Of a stretch of 64,000 bases of DNA, positions 1 through 11,044 are shown one piece after another (position 1 is the stretch's first letter; every line of letters starts with the position of its first letter). The stretch is from Fragilaria crotonensis (Eukaryota > Bacillariophyta > Fragilariophyceae > Fragilariales > Fragilariaceae), in the NCBI GenBank assembly GCA_022925895.1, contig JAKSYS010000009.1:124001-188000 (forward strand), given 5' to 3'. A model generated the notes under the pieces. It was not told where the DNA came from and ran no database searches. It saw nothing but the letters and a program-made list of their open reading frames with translations. The position numbers and the translations under genes are program-made.

Positions 1-95
1 TGGTGAAAAAGGAGCAGCGGCTTCAGAATACTAGATTATCACGTTATTTGGGAAGTAGCAGACATGAGGTTGCGTTAGCAATAATATGTGTTGAT

Positions 96-749
96 CTACG
101 ACGATCCACTCGCAGCTGCTTCCTCAAATTCCGCAGCCGCTTTCTCAGTCAGAGGCTCGTCAAACAACGCGCGAGCTACAAATGGTGAGAAAGTAAACGT
201 ATCAAGTCCAGCCTCGGCGAGACGGGCGATGCTTTCAACACTGCGAAGACTAGCAGCAAGAATTCTAGTTTCACCTTTCAATCCGTCTACGATATCCAGC
301 ATTCTCATGCATTCCTCCTCCCCCTTCTTCCCTGCGTCGGTCATGCGACCACAATAGGGCGCAATGTACTCGGCACCCACTGATGCTGCCAACAGGGCTT
401 GTTTCGAGTCGTAGCAAGCGGTTAAACAGATTCGCACTCCCGCCTGGTGCAATAGATGCGCAGCCTCTACTCCCATCATGGTAACTGGCACCTTGACAAC
501 AATGCGATCTCGGTCTGGTCGACTTAAAGCCATGCCCGTTTCATAAAGTTCCTGCGCAGTTGATCCCCAGGATTGGCACATAAATTCCTCCGTCTGTGTT
601 AGAGCCCTTCTGGCCAAGTGATGGATGTTTTCGATTGTACAGGGCTGCTGACATTGCTTCAGAATTGTAGGGTTGGTCGTTACCCCGTAGAAAATACCCA
701 ACTTTAGCAGGGCATCCCACTCAGCAGTATCAGCAGTGTCCAAAAAGAA
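96..749 (-). CDS. Transaldolase-like (TalC / fructose-6-phosphate aldolase type) protein, 5' end unresolved
   Basis: The roughly 217 codons read from here match the short transaldolase/F6P-aldolase family, class I TIM-barrel aldolases that act on dihydroxyacetone units in sugar-phosphate metabolism. Visible motifs in order: FFLDTADTAEW (strand 1), GVTTNPTI, DRIVVKVPVTMMGVEA with the Schiff-base lysine in KVP, RICLTACYDSKQALLAASVGAEYIAPYCGR, and TRILAASLRS. The FFLDTAD strand lies before any methionine; the frame stays open upstream to about 843 without an ATG, so the true start is probably in an upstream exon that I could not place. An ATG at 831 in another frame, followed by a hydrophobic stretch, could be the leader exon if an intron lies between. 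The C-terminus ends in an acidic/alanine tail, near family length. Confidence 0.75.
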   Translation of the reverse strand, partial: FFLDTADTAEWDALLKLGIFYGVTTNPTILKQCQQPCTIENIHHLARRALTQTEEFMCQSWGSTAQELYETGMALSRPDRDRIVVKVPVTMMGVEAAHLLHQAGVRICLTACYDSKQALLAASVGAEYIAPYCGRMTDAGKKGEEECMRMLDIVDGLKGETRILAASLRSVESIARLAEAGLDTFTFSPFVARALFDEPLTEKAAAEFEEAAASGSS

Positions 750-1345
750 ACGATTTTTCCTCGATAGAGAGGTGTGAATGCAAGAGCTATCGGAACAAAA
801 TTGCGATGACGAATGCTTGAAATAGTACCATGGTGCTAATGGTCAGTGGGACTGAAGGGGATTGCGAAACAGTTAATTAAACGATTCTAAAATCCAAGCA
901 ATGCAAAATGCAATATGTTTCGTTCAATTTCCCATGCGCTGTAATTTTCATGAGGCCAGTCGAGTACGCATATTGCTCAGTATATTCAGTATTCGTGAGC
1001 CGCATACTGGGTTTGATCATTAATAGTACTGTAGTATTACTGAGCACTGGTAGTATGAAATACTGAGTATATGTTCCTCTATATCGGGCGCCTACGTAGC
1101 TGTGCATGTGTATAGGTTATACGTCATACGTGACGTGTTCCTACAATAGTTTAGTTACAGAAAAACTGAATGAATCATCAATCATCAGTGATGATTGGAT
1201 GATTGATTGGTGATTCATCAGAGATATTGAGATACCTGCCCGCTCGGTTTTCGCGACATCGTGATGCCCCTCTCATATCGCCACACAAATCATTTTCATT
1301 CACATCAGACGTTCCCGACGACGAGGAACAACAGAAACAACACCG
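750..1345. other. Spacer, no gene supported
   Basis: No convincing gene. AT-rich, with short repeats such as AGTACTG/ATACTGAGTAT. An imperfect palindrome lies at about 1167-1220, where GAATCATCAATCATCA is mirrored by TGATTGATTGGTGATTC. It sits about 130 bp before the next start codon and could be a cis-regulatory or foldback sequence. Confidence 0.4.
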
Positions 1346-2125
1346 ATGAGCTCCGTCTTATTCCACGAACCACCGACAGCGATCGATGTCATCAACGTGG
1401 CAAAGGTCATTTCTGGAGTCGTGATCCTATTCGCCGCCGGAAAGTACGGCTGGACTCCACGTTCCACCATCTATGCAAGCCTCCACATGTCGTATCTAGC
1501 ATGGTTTATGCTAGAACAGTACTTCCTCCCTTCCTTCTGGAATCGCTTCTCAACAGAGGCGAAAGGCCAGGATTGGATGTTTCTAACCTTGTTTATTGGA
1601 GTATTCTACACTCTTCCGGCCTACAATGTGTTCTGTCGCAAGGATCGAGTGACACAAATCTCGCCCCTCATGACCGTAGTTTGCGTCATGATGTTTACTA
1701 TTGGAAGTCTCATCAACACTTCAAGCGATGTATTCATGTATGCGATGAAGGAAGCAACGGCTCCTAAAAAGGTTCTCATAACCACCGGATTGCACCGACT
1801 GTGTCAGAATCCGAATTGGTTCGGTGACTACTTGAGATATTCTTCCTTTTGTTTGAGTTCCGGAAAGGCGTCATCCTTCCTTGTCCTGGCTTTTGTCATG
1901 TTCCTGAATTATGCTACGACAACGCAAGCCGATTTGAAGGGAGGAATGCGCGAAAGATATGGACCCGCTTACGACGAATGGGTGGAGAATGTTCCCAACG
2001 TCATTGTCCCTTCCTTGGACAACAACCATGTGATGGAAATTATTTGTGGCGTCATAGCAATTTGGTGCGCAAGTTACGGACTAGGAGCTGTAGTCAGCTC
2101 AAAATCAAAGGTCAAGACCCTCTAA
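1346..2125 (+). CDS. ICMT / DUF1295-like integral membrane protein
   Basis: Predicted 259-aa multi-pass membrane protein with about six hydrophobic segments (residues ~16-30, 42-60, 78-95, 108-122, 176-192, 232-250). The region reading GLHRLCQNPNWFGDYLRY followed by MRERYGPAYDEWVENVP resembles the C-terminal signature of the isoprenylcysteine carboxyl methyltransferase / DUF1295 / phospholipid methyltransferase superfamily, where an R/H-x-P-N-x-x-G-[ED] motif and an E-x-x-Y/F-G-x-x-Y motif bind S-adenosylmethionine. The family methylates or reduces lipid-linked substrates at the ER; the substrate cannot be told here. The start at 1346 is the first methionine and gives the full hydrophobic N-terminus. 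Single exon. The ORF starting at 1261 in another frame is a shadow. Confidence 0.55.
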   Translation: MSSVLFHEPPTAIDVINVAKVISGVVILFAAGKYGWTPRSTIYASLHMSYLAWFMLEQYFLPSFWNRFSTEAKGQDWMFLTLFIGVFYTLPAYNVFCRKDRVTQISPLMTVVCVMMFTIGSLINTSSDVFMYAMKEATAPKKVLITTGLHRLCQNPNWFGDYLRYSSFCLSSGKASSFLVLAFVMFLNYATTTQADLKGGMRERYGPAYDEWVENVPNVIVPSLDNNHVMEIICGVIAIWCASYGLGAVVSSKSKVKTL

Positions 2126-4884
2126 ATCAAGTCATATCCTAGTTTGACTCGTCGTGCGGGTACAGCGTAGTAGTCTAAGGTGACTACCGGTAGATGAATG
2201 CTTGTCTCAACAGAAAAGGTGACGTGTGATGTGTGACCTCTGATTCAGCTGGTGACAGGCAAGTTGTAGTACGTGGTATGGCGCGAACCGGTACGACCTC
2301 TCTACAGTATCTTGTACTCCAGTGCAACTTATACCGCAGTATCGTTGCAAATCAGCATTACGAATAGCAACGAACTGCTGAGAGTAATGCCGGTACTATG
2401 CCTACGGTAGCCACGCAACAGGGTCAGAATTACCCCCGTTTTTGCCCATCTCGGATATGCCTCCCCAAACGTCCATTGGACTCCAGACTTGGCCAATCTC
2501 CTTAGAACACTGAAAGGTTGCTCTGTTAAATTGGCAATCGTTCCATATTATTGTTCAATATTATTGTTTGTTATTGAGTTATGAAATGAAATCTCAAGCA
2601 AAATATTTATGCATTGACTTTTTGGCATGCATAGTTGACCATGACATCACATCATCCACAGTCCACAGCTCATACGTGCAAATCTACTTGAGCTCAAAAG
2701 TGGCAGAAAGATGCTCATGTCATTGCTGAAGCAAAGGCTGTTGAGAATGGGATTGATGCAATCTCATCCAATGAGTAGCCGCAGATGCAACATGAATGTT
2801 GTTTCATTTGTTTCCCATGACAAGGTCTTGCAAGATCGGTGGCTGCTCACTAACTTTTAAACTTCTTCTGCTCTTTGGGACAAGTAGGACTTTCAAGGAT
2901 GCAGCCAATCAGAGCGAGATCAAATGAGGTGGCCTACAGGGTGGCATTGGTGGATTACATTGCATTTCTTGGCTTGATGGTCACCACAAGAGTTGCATTC
3001 CTTTGAGGTTACAGGAATCTGCAATGATGGGGGGAGCCAATTGGAACATCTAGCATGCAATGCTGAATTCCTTGGTGACTTGTTTTGTGTAGTCTGAGGA
3101 GGCCAATCTGCTCTTATTACTGTCAAGATGTTCATATTGACTGTCATGGCTGGTCAACTCTATTATATGAGTAGACAGCAGTAATATTCCTACAAAATTG
3201 TGAATTTCTCATGGGGTTAATTAAGGCACAAGATGGGATTCATCAAGTCACATGGACTGCGGCTGGGTAGACACAAACCATACTGTACAAATCCAGATGT
3301 GTCTATGGAAGCAACTCGTGCTCAAACAGTTAAGTCTGGACAACTATCATAGGAAATTTGCTTTTTTCCTCCCTCTCAATGTGGACACCGCCATTTGCCG
3401 GGTCTTGTCCAGAGTTTCGTCAAACCATGGAACAGGTCCGACGTCCGACATGTGCTGATTGCTGATGCTCTGATACAGCAATACGGAGAACTGTACTCCA
3501 GTATCCAGTACATTGTACCACATAAAAATGGCTTTGGCCCAATAAAATGGCTTTGAACCAATCTCTTGTGAAATTCAAGGAACTCTACACAAAAACAATC
3601 CATTCTCCATAATTTCACACCGTGACCTATTATAAAGCTCTCCTTAGTTAACCAATAGAGGTATGTTCTGCTGATAGAAAAGCATTTTCATTGCTCAATT
3701 CTCTGAAAACCGCATACTGTAGATGAGTCGTCAAAACATTGTTGCACAACCATTTTTCACATTTCGAGGATGCCCTCCCAATTTCTACAAGCTACAGTTC
3801 TGAATGTTTTCATACGTTTGAGAGAATTCCACTTGACGTTCGTTCTACACTGTGTGGTACAAACAGCTCGTACAAAACCCTGTACCAATATCAATTTTGA
3901 TTGACGATTTACTCATCAAACTCTTGTGAAAAATATTTAGAATGGAATATAAAATATTATATATATATATGTATACATATTTATACACAACTTTGAACCA
4001 GTAAATGAAAAAGGAAGACTTGTATATCATGGTTAGGCAATTCGGATCTTGCTCCAGTACTTTGATCATTCTTCATTGCTGTTGACAAGCAGATGAAGGA
4101 TCAATGATACAAGAACTGTTTGTTCAACATTTATGTTTCTATGCAGATATGGTAATTTTAAACTCTTGTGAAACTATTGGTTCCAAGCCATTTTTATGTG
4201 GTACCTGTACCAGGTATGACAGCAAATATGCATAGCAAGTGCCATACAGTACCTGGTAGTCTACTGGCACTTGTACCTCGTAAAGTATGTACGCATACAA
4301 TGTACAGTACCTGGTACCCGGTACCAACATCTAACTCGTTTGCTGGACCCCCACGACCGCGTTTGAGAGTGGAGACAGCTGATTGAAGAGAATTGTAGTA
4401 TGCATATTATGCATGCTACTACGTACTGGAGTAGTGCACAAGAATTACTGCATACCAGTACTGGAATACCTCAAGCACTGTATTTGAAACGGGAGACGGG
4501 AGTCTAATCCCGGGGTCAATATCCCACACCCCCCACATGTAAAAAAAAATTGGCAGGGGACCCCCTCCGCTGGAGCCGGGAGTTGTTCGTTCGCGTGGGA
4601 ACGGGCGTTCAAAAAAAAACTGGATCTCAACGGGTGAATCGGATTGTCGTACGCGGAGTATGTTTTTACGCCGCAGACGCAGGGGCGTATCATATGCATA
4701 CCTGGTACCAGGTACCAGGTAATACCGGTAGTACATGGTACAGCAAGTACAACGTAGAGTACCAAGTCCCAACCTGGGGGGTACCAGTACATGTGGATAC
4801 GACTTGCTTCCACGACAGAGTGAGCGCAGTGCACAGTGAGCAGACCACAAACCACAAGCACACATTCTGCACGGCAGGAAGTCA
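2126..4884. other. Long gene-poor spacer with degraded repeats
   Basis: About 2.7 kb without a supportable gene. It contains short open stretches of transposon-like look (about 2690-3150) that are too broken to assign, AT microsatellite (TATATATATATG near 3960), a candidate foldback element (see 3515-4204), and from 4200 to 4780 many copies of GGTACCAGGTACC-type palindromic microrepeats. The same GTAC/CCGG microrepeats recur in most spacers of the window. Confidence 0.4.
3515..4204. repeat. Candidate foldback/MITE-like element with inverted ends
   Basis: The sequence GTACCACATAAAAATGGCTT at 3515-3534 recurs in inverted orientation at 4185-4204, and the similarity continues inward (TGGCTTTGAACCAAT against TGGCTTGGAACCAAT, then a CTCTTGTGAAA block). 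The ends are thus inverted repeats about 690 bp apart. A further AAACTCTTGTGAAA block lies at ~3920. No coding capacity and no clear target-site duplication. The non-autonomous transposon assignment is inferred. Confidence 0.35.
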
Positions 4885-6161
4885 ATGGATCATCGCCGTT
4901 CTTCTGGAGTCAGTGTCCGTCCCATCTCAGGCCCCGCCTCATCTCCTCGAAAAGTCGCTCATACGATGATGTTGAACGATGAGCGTTTCCGCAACGGCCG
5001 GCAGCAAAGGGCGATTTGGTTTGGATTGACAAGTCTTGCCGTCATTGCCATTGTTGTTCTCAACTCAGATCGCAACATTGCGAGCCTCGACAAGGTGGAC
5101 ACGCATAATATCGAGGCCGTAATGGCTGAGGGTCCTGTTGGACGAATGAGCCCCATGCAACCCAAACCGATTGAATGGATATCAGTGTTGGGGGAACGGA
5201 ATTCTGGAACGAGATGGTTGTACGAGTAAGTGTATACTTTGGTCTGCGAGGCTTGCATCGCGGTAAGCGTTCAACAAGAAATGAGAACACTCATCATTAC
5301 AATTTTCACTTTTACTCTCGTCATCGTGATATGGCACGTCCTACTCTTCTGATTTCGTTCTGCTGGTGCTTTACATCGCAGTCACATTGGTGAATGTTTC
5401 AATCACACGCTAGGCGTGAAGAGATACTTGACCAGATACAAGCATTGGGTACGTTACGATCAAGTGGCTCTTCTAGCTGCAGGCTCTCTACCACGTACAC
5501 TAACAGTTTGTCTCCTATCCAGTTTCAATATCGCAATGCCTCCAAGTATCCCCATGACACGCTAGTCCTCGCTCAGTTCCGCAACCCTTACGACTGGTTG
5601 GAGGCCATGCGCAATGTTCCACATCATGCACCTGCCCACTTGTATATGAAATGGGAAGAATTTATCGTCAAAGAGTGGTCTATCCCTCGCGTGGGCTTGG
5701 ACTTGAATATGACTGATGGTGCTATCTGTCAAGAAGATTTTCAATACAATCAAGTTATCTCTTGTAACGAAGAACCGCTCCCGAAAGAAACATATGGAGA
5801 TAAGATTCGATATTCTGAGCACCAACCATTTTACGAACTTCGCCAAGATGGTTCTGGCCTGCCCTTCAAGAATATTATGGAGATGCGGGCTGCCAAGATA
5901 CGCAACTTTTTGGAGGTTCGCGATTATCCTGGAATTGCTGATGTCTGGTCCATTCAATATGAATACTTGTTGACCAAGGGAACTGATCATTTACTGACGA
6001 AGATTGAAGAATGGACTGGTGCCAAGCGGCAGTGCAAAGCCTTTCCAGCTCAAAATCGTCGCAAGCGGCCATTGTCACGGACGTTTGCGAAATATGTCAA
6101 TGTGAATTTGGACTGGACTGCCGAGGGTTTGATTGGTTACGTACAGGAAGAAATTCCTTGA
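4885..6161 (+). CDS. Sulfotransferase-like type II membrane protein (three exons)
   Basis: Exons 4885-5225, 5382-5448 and 5523-6161 (introns GTAAGT..GCAG and GTACGT..CCAG) give a 348-aa protein. The exon 2 reading (DHIGECFNHTLGVKRYLTRYKHW) and both joins are supported by the uninterrupted paralogue at 6423-7395. Layout: short cytosolic N-terminus, one membrane segment (IWFGLTSLAVIAIVVL, residues ~45-60), then a lumenal catalytic domain. GERNSGTRWLYE looks like the 5'-phosphosulfate loop for PAPS and LAQFRNPYDWLEAM like the 3'-phosphate-binding strand-helix of Golgi sulfotransferases, which sulfate glycans or proteins. Acceptor unknown. It converges on its paralogue with about 260 bp between the stops. 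The 4885 start was chosen because it keeps the membrane anchor. Confidence 0.6.
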
Positions 6162-6422
6162 AACAGCGAACTATTGAATCCATTCCTTGAGTCCCAGAAA
6201 TCAGTCCTGCCAACAATCCTGAACAGTTGGTCATTCTCCTTTCTCATAACAGCATAGTACGCACGAGGACACCAACAGCGTACATCGTATGTCAGCAAAA
6301 CGTTAGCCATGCATGCAGGTAAATGCTTATAACGCGATCTTTATCTAAAGTTGACTTCTTTAATGTGCAGAATCAGGATAGCCTTTGTGTCGATGCCGGG
6401 TGTGAGCAGTGCGAACATACGC

Positions 6423-7395
6423 CTATTTGTATTCAGAGACATGATAACCAATCAGCGCCTCCGAGTAATTCCAATCAACATGATCTTTCATCCACTCAAC
6501 ATATTCTTGTGAAAGTTTGTGACGGTTCATCCTCTGCTCTGTAGGGTTGCTTGGTCGACATGTTGCCGCAACTCCTAAAACCCCTTCTAACTCCTTCAGC
6601 AACTGCGAAGATCCATGCTGCACTATATCCTCAAACTTCCAAGCATCGAAATATTTGACACCTTTGTAGTGCTCCACTGACAAGAAGTTGACAATCTTGT
6701 CTCGTCTCAAATGTAAAATAGATGGATACGGGATTCCGGTGATCGGGTCATGTTCGTAGAGCGGATGCATGTCACCAACAAGACTATCCTCCACGCACGG
6801 TACCACTTGATTGTAATAAAAATTGTTCTCGCAGAAACGCGAGTCGCTGTTTCTTTTCTTCTCGGTAGCATTGGCGTCGTCAATCAGCAAGTCTCGACCA
6901 AACCGAGGCATGGTCCACGATGTTGTGACGAAATCATTCCATTCCATGTCCTTATGACGAGGACTGTGATAGGGCACCTGGCGCATCATTTCGATCCAAT
7001 CGTAGGGATTTCGAAACAAGGCAATCACGTAAAGATCTTCAAAAGCGCCAACGCGGTTTTCGTCCTCGTACTGGAACCAGTGCTTAAAGCGCGTCAGCTT
7101 TTCAGAGACTGCGACGGAGGTACTGAAACAATCACTCAAGTGCTGATACATCCAACGGGTCCCCCGAATGTCGCTCTCCAATCAAATGCAATGTCTTGAC
7201 ACGCTCTTCTCGCTGTGTGAGAAAGAATTCGTTTCGATGACAGTGTTTCATGGAGCGGATTGTCGTTGCACCCTGCGGCGACCACCAGCGGAACGACGAC
7301 GCAAGGCCAAAAGCAGCAACCAGCACCAGACCTATGGTCGAAAGGATCATGTAACGATAGGAGCCTACCCTGTTGAAAACGCTTCGTTGCTCCAT
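6423..7395 (-). CDS. Sulfotransferase-like paralogue, intronless, one apparent frameshift
   Basis: Paralogue of the neighbouring sulfotransferase, on the opposite strand. It starts at the ATG at 7395, has a membrane anchor (MILSTIGLVLVAAFGLA), then LHLIGERHSG. The frame changes at the G5 run (C5 on the + strand, 7161-7165), after which TRWMYQHLSDCF, LTRFKHWFQYEDE, VIALFRNPYDWIEMM and a C-terminus like that of the paralogue follow. The break is exactly inside the phosphosulfate-binding motif. A run of four Gs would restore the family motif GxRxSGTRW, so this is either an assembly error or a young inactivating mutation. It has none of the two introns of its sister, which suggests intron loss or a retrocopy followed by inversion. 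Function as for the paralogue, if active. Confidence 0.6.
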
Positions 7396-7651
7396 CGTGA
7401 ATCGTGTCGGATGATGAAAATGTGAGAGGCACTCAAATCCTGGGGTGTGTGGGTTGTAATATGTACCATAATGTGCAATATGCATATGTGTTTTAAGACG
7501 AATCGTGAAATCGTGACATCCATATGTTCACGGTTGTCCTATGCATATTCATTCACATTTCGAGTATTTTGGAGTACATTATACACTGTAGTACCAGGTG
7601 GCTACATACCATCCTAAATAATTATTCACATTTGACAACCACTGCAGCTCC

Positions 7652-9347
7652 CTAGTAGTCACCCTCAACTTGCTCGGCACTAATGTTCATGTCAAGGTCT
7701 TCACCAGAAACTCTCTTGTAAAGGTCAAGCAAATCAACAACGTCTTCTTCGAAGTGCGATGTCGCATCAAAAGATGACGAAATGTAGCACTTGTCAGCAT
7801 GCCCATCCGACACGGGCTTCATCGTGGTGCTGACACTGGTGAAGCGCTTGAGAATGGGTCCCAAAAGCTTCAAGCCCGGCTCAATATCCTCATCTGGCGT
7901 TCCCTTCTCGACAATGGTGGAAACAATGGCAATGAAAATGCCCTTGGCGGAAACATTCAACGAGTTACTCAAACTGCAGACAAAAATATCGTTGACGCGA
8001 CCAACTTGTGGTCCGGGAATGACAACTTGCACTGATTCGGAATCGTTTGTATTAGGGATTGGGTGGTTCAAAAGGCAGATGCATCGCACCAACACTCCGG
8101 TGGGTTGGATCTTCTCAGGAGGAAAGTAGGATGGGTCGCCGACGACAACTTTTCCAATCGCCATCTGATTCCCGGCTTTGACTCCGTATGCCTCGCCCTT
8201 CTTTTGTTGAAGAGAATCTCGTCGATGTCCTGGTTGAGCATGAAGGTTCCGCCATGAATTGCGCAAATACGAGAAAATCCTTCTGGAAGACCGCCAAGAC
8301 CATAGACAGGATAGATGTAAGGACTGCATCCGTAACGCGCCAACGAGTCACAATAAGTCTTAAGCTTCGCAACAGTGGGAGCAGCTGGCATATCCATGTG
8401 CTTCTCGTCGAGCTCAAGACACATTGCATGGGAAATGAATTGGTGAGTATCAGGCAAAAGTCCGAAGTCAGTGTACAATTCGCGCATCGTCATGGTAGAA
8501 AGGTCACGATCCTTGTAGGTTTCCACTTTGCCGTGTTCATAATCGTTAATGTAAATGAGAAAGTTACGGAAGCGACGCTTCTCAAAGAGTCCCATGAGGG
8601 GAGACCTGAGTGCTTCCTCAGGAGTGGCAGGGACCTTGAGAATCTTTCCCTCCTTGTACACATAAGATCCAGTGATCGACTTGAATTCAAGATAGCGAGT
8701 GACCTTGGTGTGGAGCAACATCTTGGTAAGATTTCCGTAGGCCATGATGAACTTCGGGATGAGATCGACGTTGTAGTCGCGATTCTCTCCGAGAGTGTTA
8801 GGCGCCGGGCCAGCCTGGAACTTCTCAAAAAGGTTCGAAAGGTTCAAAGATGCACCGTCGCCTCCGTAGTAGTTGTTACGGTCGAGTTGAAGCACTTTCT
8901 TCCCCTTGACCGAGAGGAGGCCAGATACCACACACTCCTTCAAGCCAGTTCCAAGAACAATCGCATCATACTCTCCGTCGGCAAGAGCCTCCATGCCCTC
9001 AGGAAGCCACTCAAAGGTCTATTAGAAGCGGAGAATGTGAGCCCGGGGATGACATGGTGAACAGCGCATGTTGCCACAACAATGTAAGACGAGCCTTTTT
9101 TTCGCAATTCCAACCATAATGTTGGATCCAACGGTTCACAGGTCATCCGTCTTCGTTCTACGGAATGCCTCTGTACAGTCAGTACGGAAAAAGCGTCGGA
9201 CAATTTCCGCCGTAATGAAATGCAATGCACCGCCCGACAGAGTCGCCATCATTGTCGAAAAAGATCATTCGATTTCATTACCACCACAGCGCGTCGTGAC
9301 AGTGAGACTTACGGGTGTTACGGGTCCTTGCTCTCCTTCGTCGGCCA
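7652..9347 (-). CDS. GDI: Rab GDP dissociation inhibitor (GDI)
   Basis: Cytosolic chaperone that extracts prenylated GDP-bound Rab GTPases from membranes and recycles them. Exon 1 is 9312-9347 (MADEGEQGPVTP), the intron is 9019-9311 (GTAAGT..ATAG), and exon 2 begins TFEWLPEGMEALADGEYDAIVLGTGLKEC. Signatures: the Rossmann nucleotide-fold start DAIVLGTGLKEC, LDRNNYYGGDGASL, YNVDLIPKFIMAYGNL, and RYGCSPYIYPVYGLGGLPEGFSR (Rab-binding/MEL region). Near DIDEILFN the frame changes at an A4 run (T4 on the + strand, 8202-8205). After it the protein goes on as KKGEAYGVKAGNQ to the acidic C-terminus EQVEGDY. One extra A would give a continuous protein of about 450 aa, the normal GDI length. Since GDI is essential in known eukaryotes, an assembly error is the likelier cause. 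Confidence 0.93.
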
Positions 9348-11044
9348 TGATTATCTTCGGTTTCTAACGAACTGTATCAGTAGTGGGGATCTAATGACAG
9401 ATGTCAGATGTGATTCTCCGACAAGCGCCTGCAAACTGGTCACCTTGGCAGGACTGGAACAGCAAAACTGGAACAACCTACCGCTATTAAAATGTAGTAC
9501 CAGGATCCACTTGTATACTGTGATAAATAAACGTGGAGTACTGTCGAAGACATTCGAAACTCGAAGGGTCACGGTTCACGGTCCACGGTCACACACTTCA
9601 AGTGTTCGGGGTTCGGGCGTGCGAGGGCTATCCTGTATCTAATACCACCAGTTCGTACCAGTAGTAGTATGGCATACTGCGAAACACTTGTATAATGAAT
9701 ACAATGATCATTCCAACGAGGTGGACCAAGTAACCATTCAACAAGCCGTAGGTCTTGCTGCTCGCATGACATTGCAACAAGGAGAAGTAAGTAATCATTC
9801 AACAAGCTGTAGGAATTGCTGCTCACATGACAATGCACATACGGCAGCAACACCTGCACCATTGTAATGTGATGATCAGATCACTGATGCTGTTTGAATT
9901 CAAGTACCAACAGGAAGCTATGAATGTGTCTTTTAGCTTGACACTTGACACCCTTGACCTACAGTGATTAGGAACTGGTGCATCTTTGCTGGAATATCTG
10001 GAGATGAGAGTCACATCAATCAATGATTACCATTGTAACAGCAGCACAATCAAGGCTTCAACCTTGCCAAGACTTAACACAGCCATCCATGAGAATCTCT
10101 ATGAAATGATCAAAACTTGCAATGATGTGGCTAGGATGCATACCTGAAACAGCATAGCACTGTGACAGAAACTTTAAATGTATGACAACTTTACTAGTTT
10201 AGCTTCGTATTATTTCAAATTTATGAAATATAGTGTTGTTATTCCCTGGTATGTATGGCATGCATATGAACAAGATGAGCTTGATGATCACACCCAGTGG
10301 GCTGATGCCATCAAGAAAGAAGGGGATTCCCTCTAGTGATCACACTGCTTCCACTTCCACTTCCATCCACCATCTTACCAACCCAACTTGCTGGACCACC
10401 AGCTAGCATAGCTCTCCATGATATCTGAAATCAAAAAGATGGGAATTGCAAGGCATGTCTCATCGGTGCAGGTGGCCACATGGTTGATCTGACGGGAATT
10501 TACCGTCGGTCCGCTGTCATTAAAGGGATAAGTGTTTGCCTCCTTGACCTGCCTGATCCCCTCTTGTGATGTTCTTGAGGTTTTATGTGGGGACATTGCA
10601 ACGCTTTCAGTACAGCAGGCTGTAGTGAGAAAAATGTTCCTGAGCTGCTACGCTGGACTTTGGAGACCGAATAGATTCTGTTCTTGTCTTCAACAGCAAA
10701 GGCTTTGTATGCCGGCCTGCCTCCAATAATACTACAGTCGGGCTTTTTGTGCTGATAATTGTGAGTTTCTCTGCCTCAAATAGTGATTGCATTTGTACGT
10801 ATGTCAATTATTTCTTTACTGTTGCTGCTTGTGATCGCGTACAACGCCCCTTGTTTTAGCTGTGCTGTTCCCGACAGAAGGCAAGGTAAGTGCTATTAGA
10901 TGTGGGGCATGTACTTCCTTTAGGAGTAGGGGGTCAATTTGAGTCCAAGGTCAGGAACGACGACATGAAATGATGACGGCGATTTTCCAGCCCCCCTAGC
11001 AAACTAGCATGCTTTTAGAAATTGAATTAGTGATTTTGCTTCAT
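9348..11044. other. Gene-poor spacer
   Basis: About 1.7 kb with no gene that I can support. It has a short direct repeat (CATTCAACAAGC(C/T)GTAGG at ~9736 and ~9798, each followed by a TTGCTGCTC(A/G)CATGACA block) and short open reading frames without recognisable domains. The stretch at about 10240-10337 reads as a short acidic peptide remnant (EQDELDDHTQWADAIKKEGD) and could be transposon debris. Confidence 0.35.

Noticed and set aside
877-1107. Minus-strand open reading frame of 76 codons
   Set aside because: Composition follows the AT-rich spacer; no motif, no start context, no neighbour relation.
2920-3147. Minus-strand frame with C-x2-C-x3-H words
   Set aside because: Too short and isolated for a zinc-knuckle call.
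4419-4969. Several overlapping frames on both strands
   Set aside because: They arise from GTACC-rich palindromic repeats that lack stops; the peptides are repeats of YLVPGTRY-type words.
8188-9060. Plus-strand frame of 290 codons
   Set aside because: It is the antisense shadow of the GDI gene, whose protein motifs are unmistakable on the minus strand.
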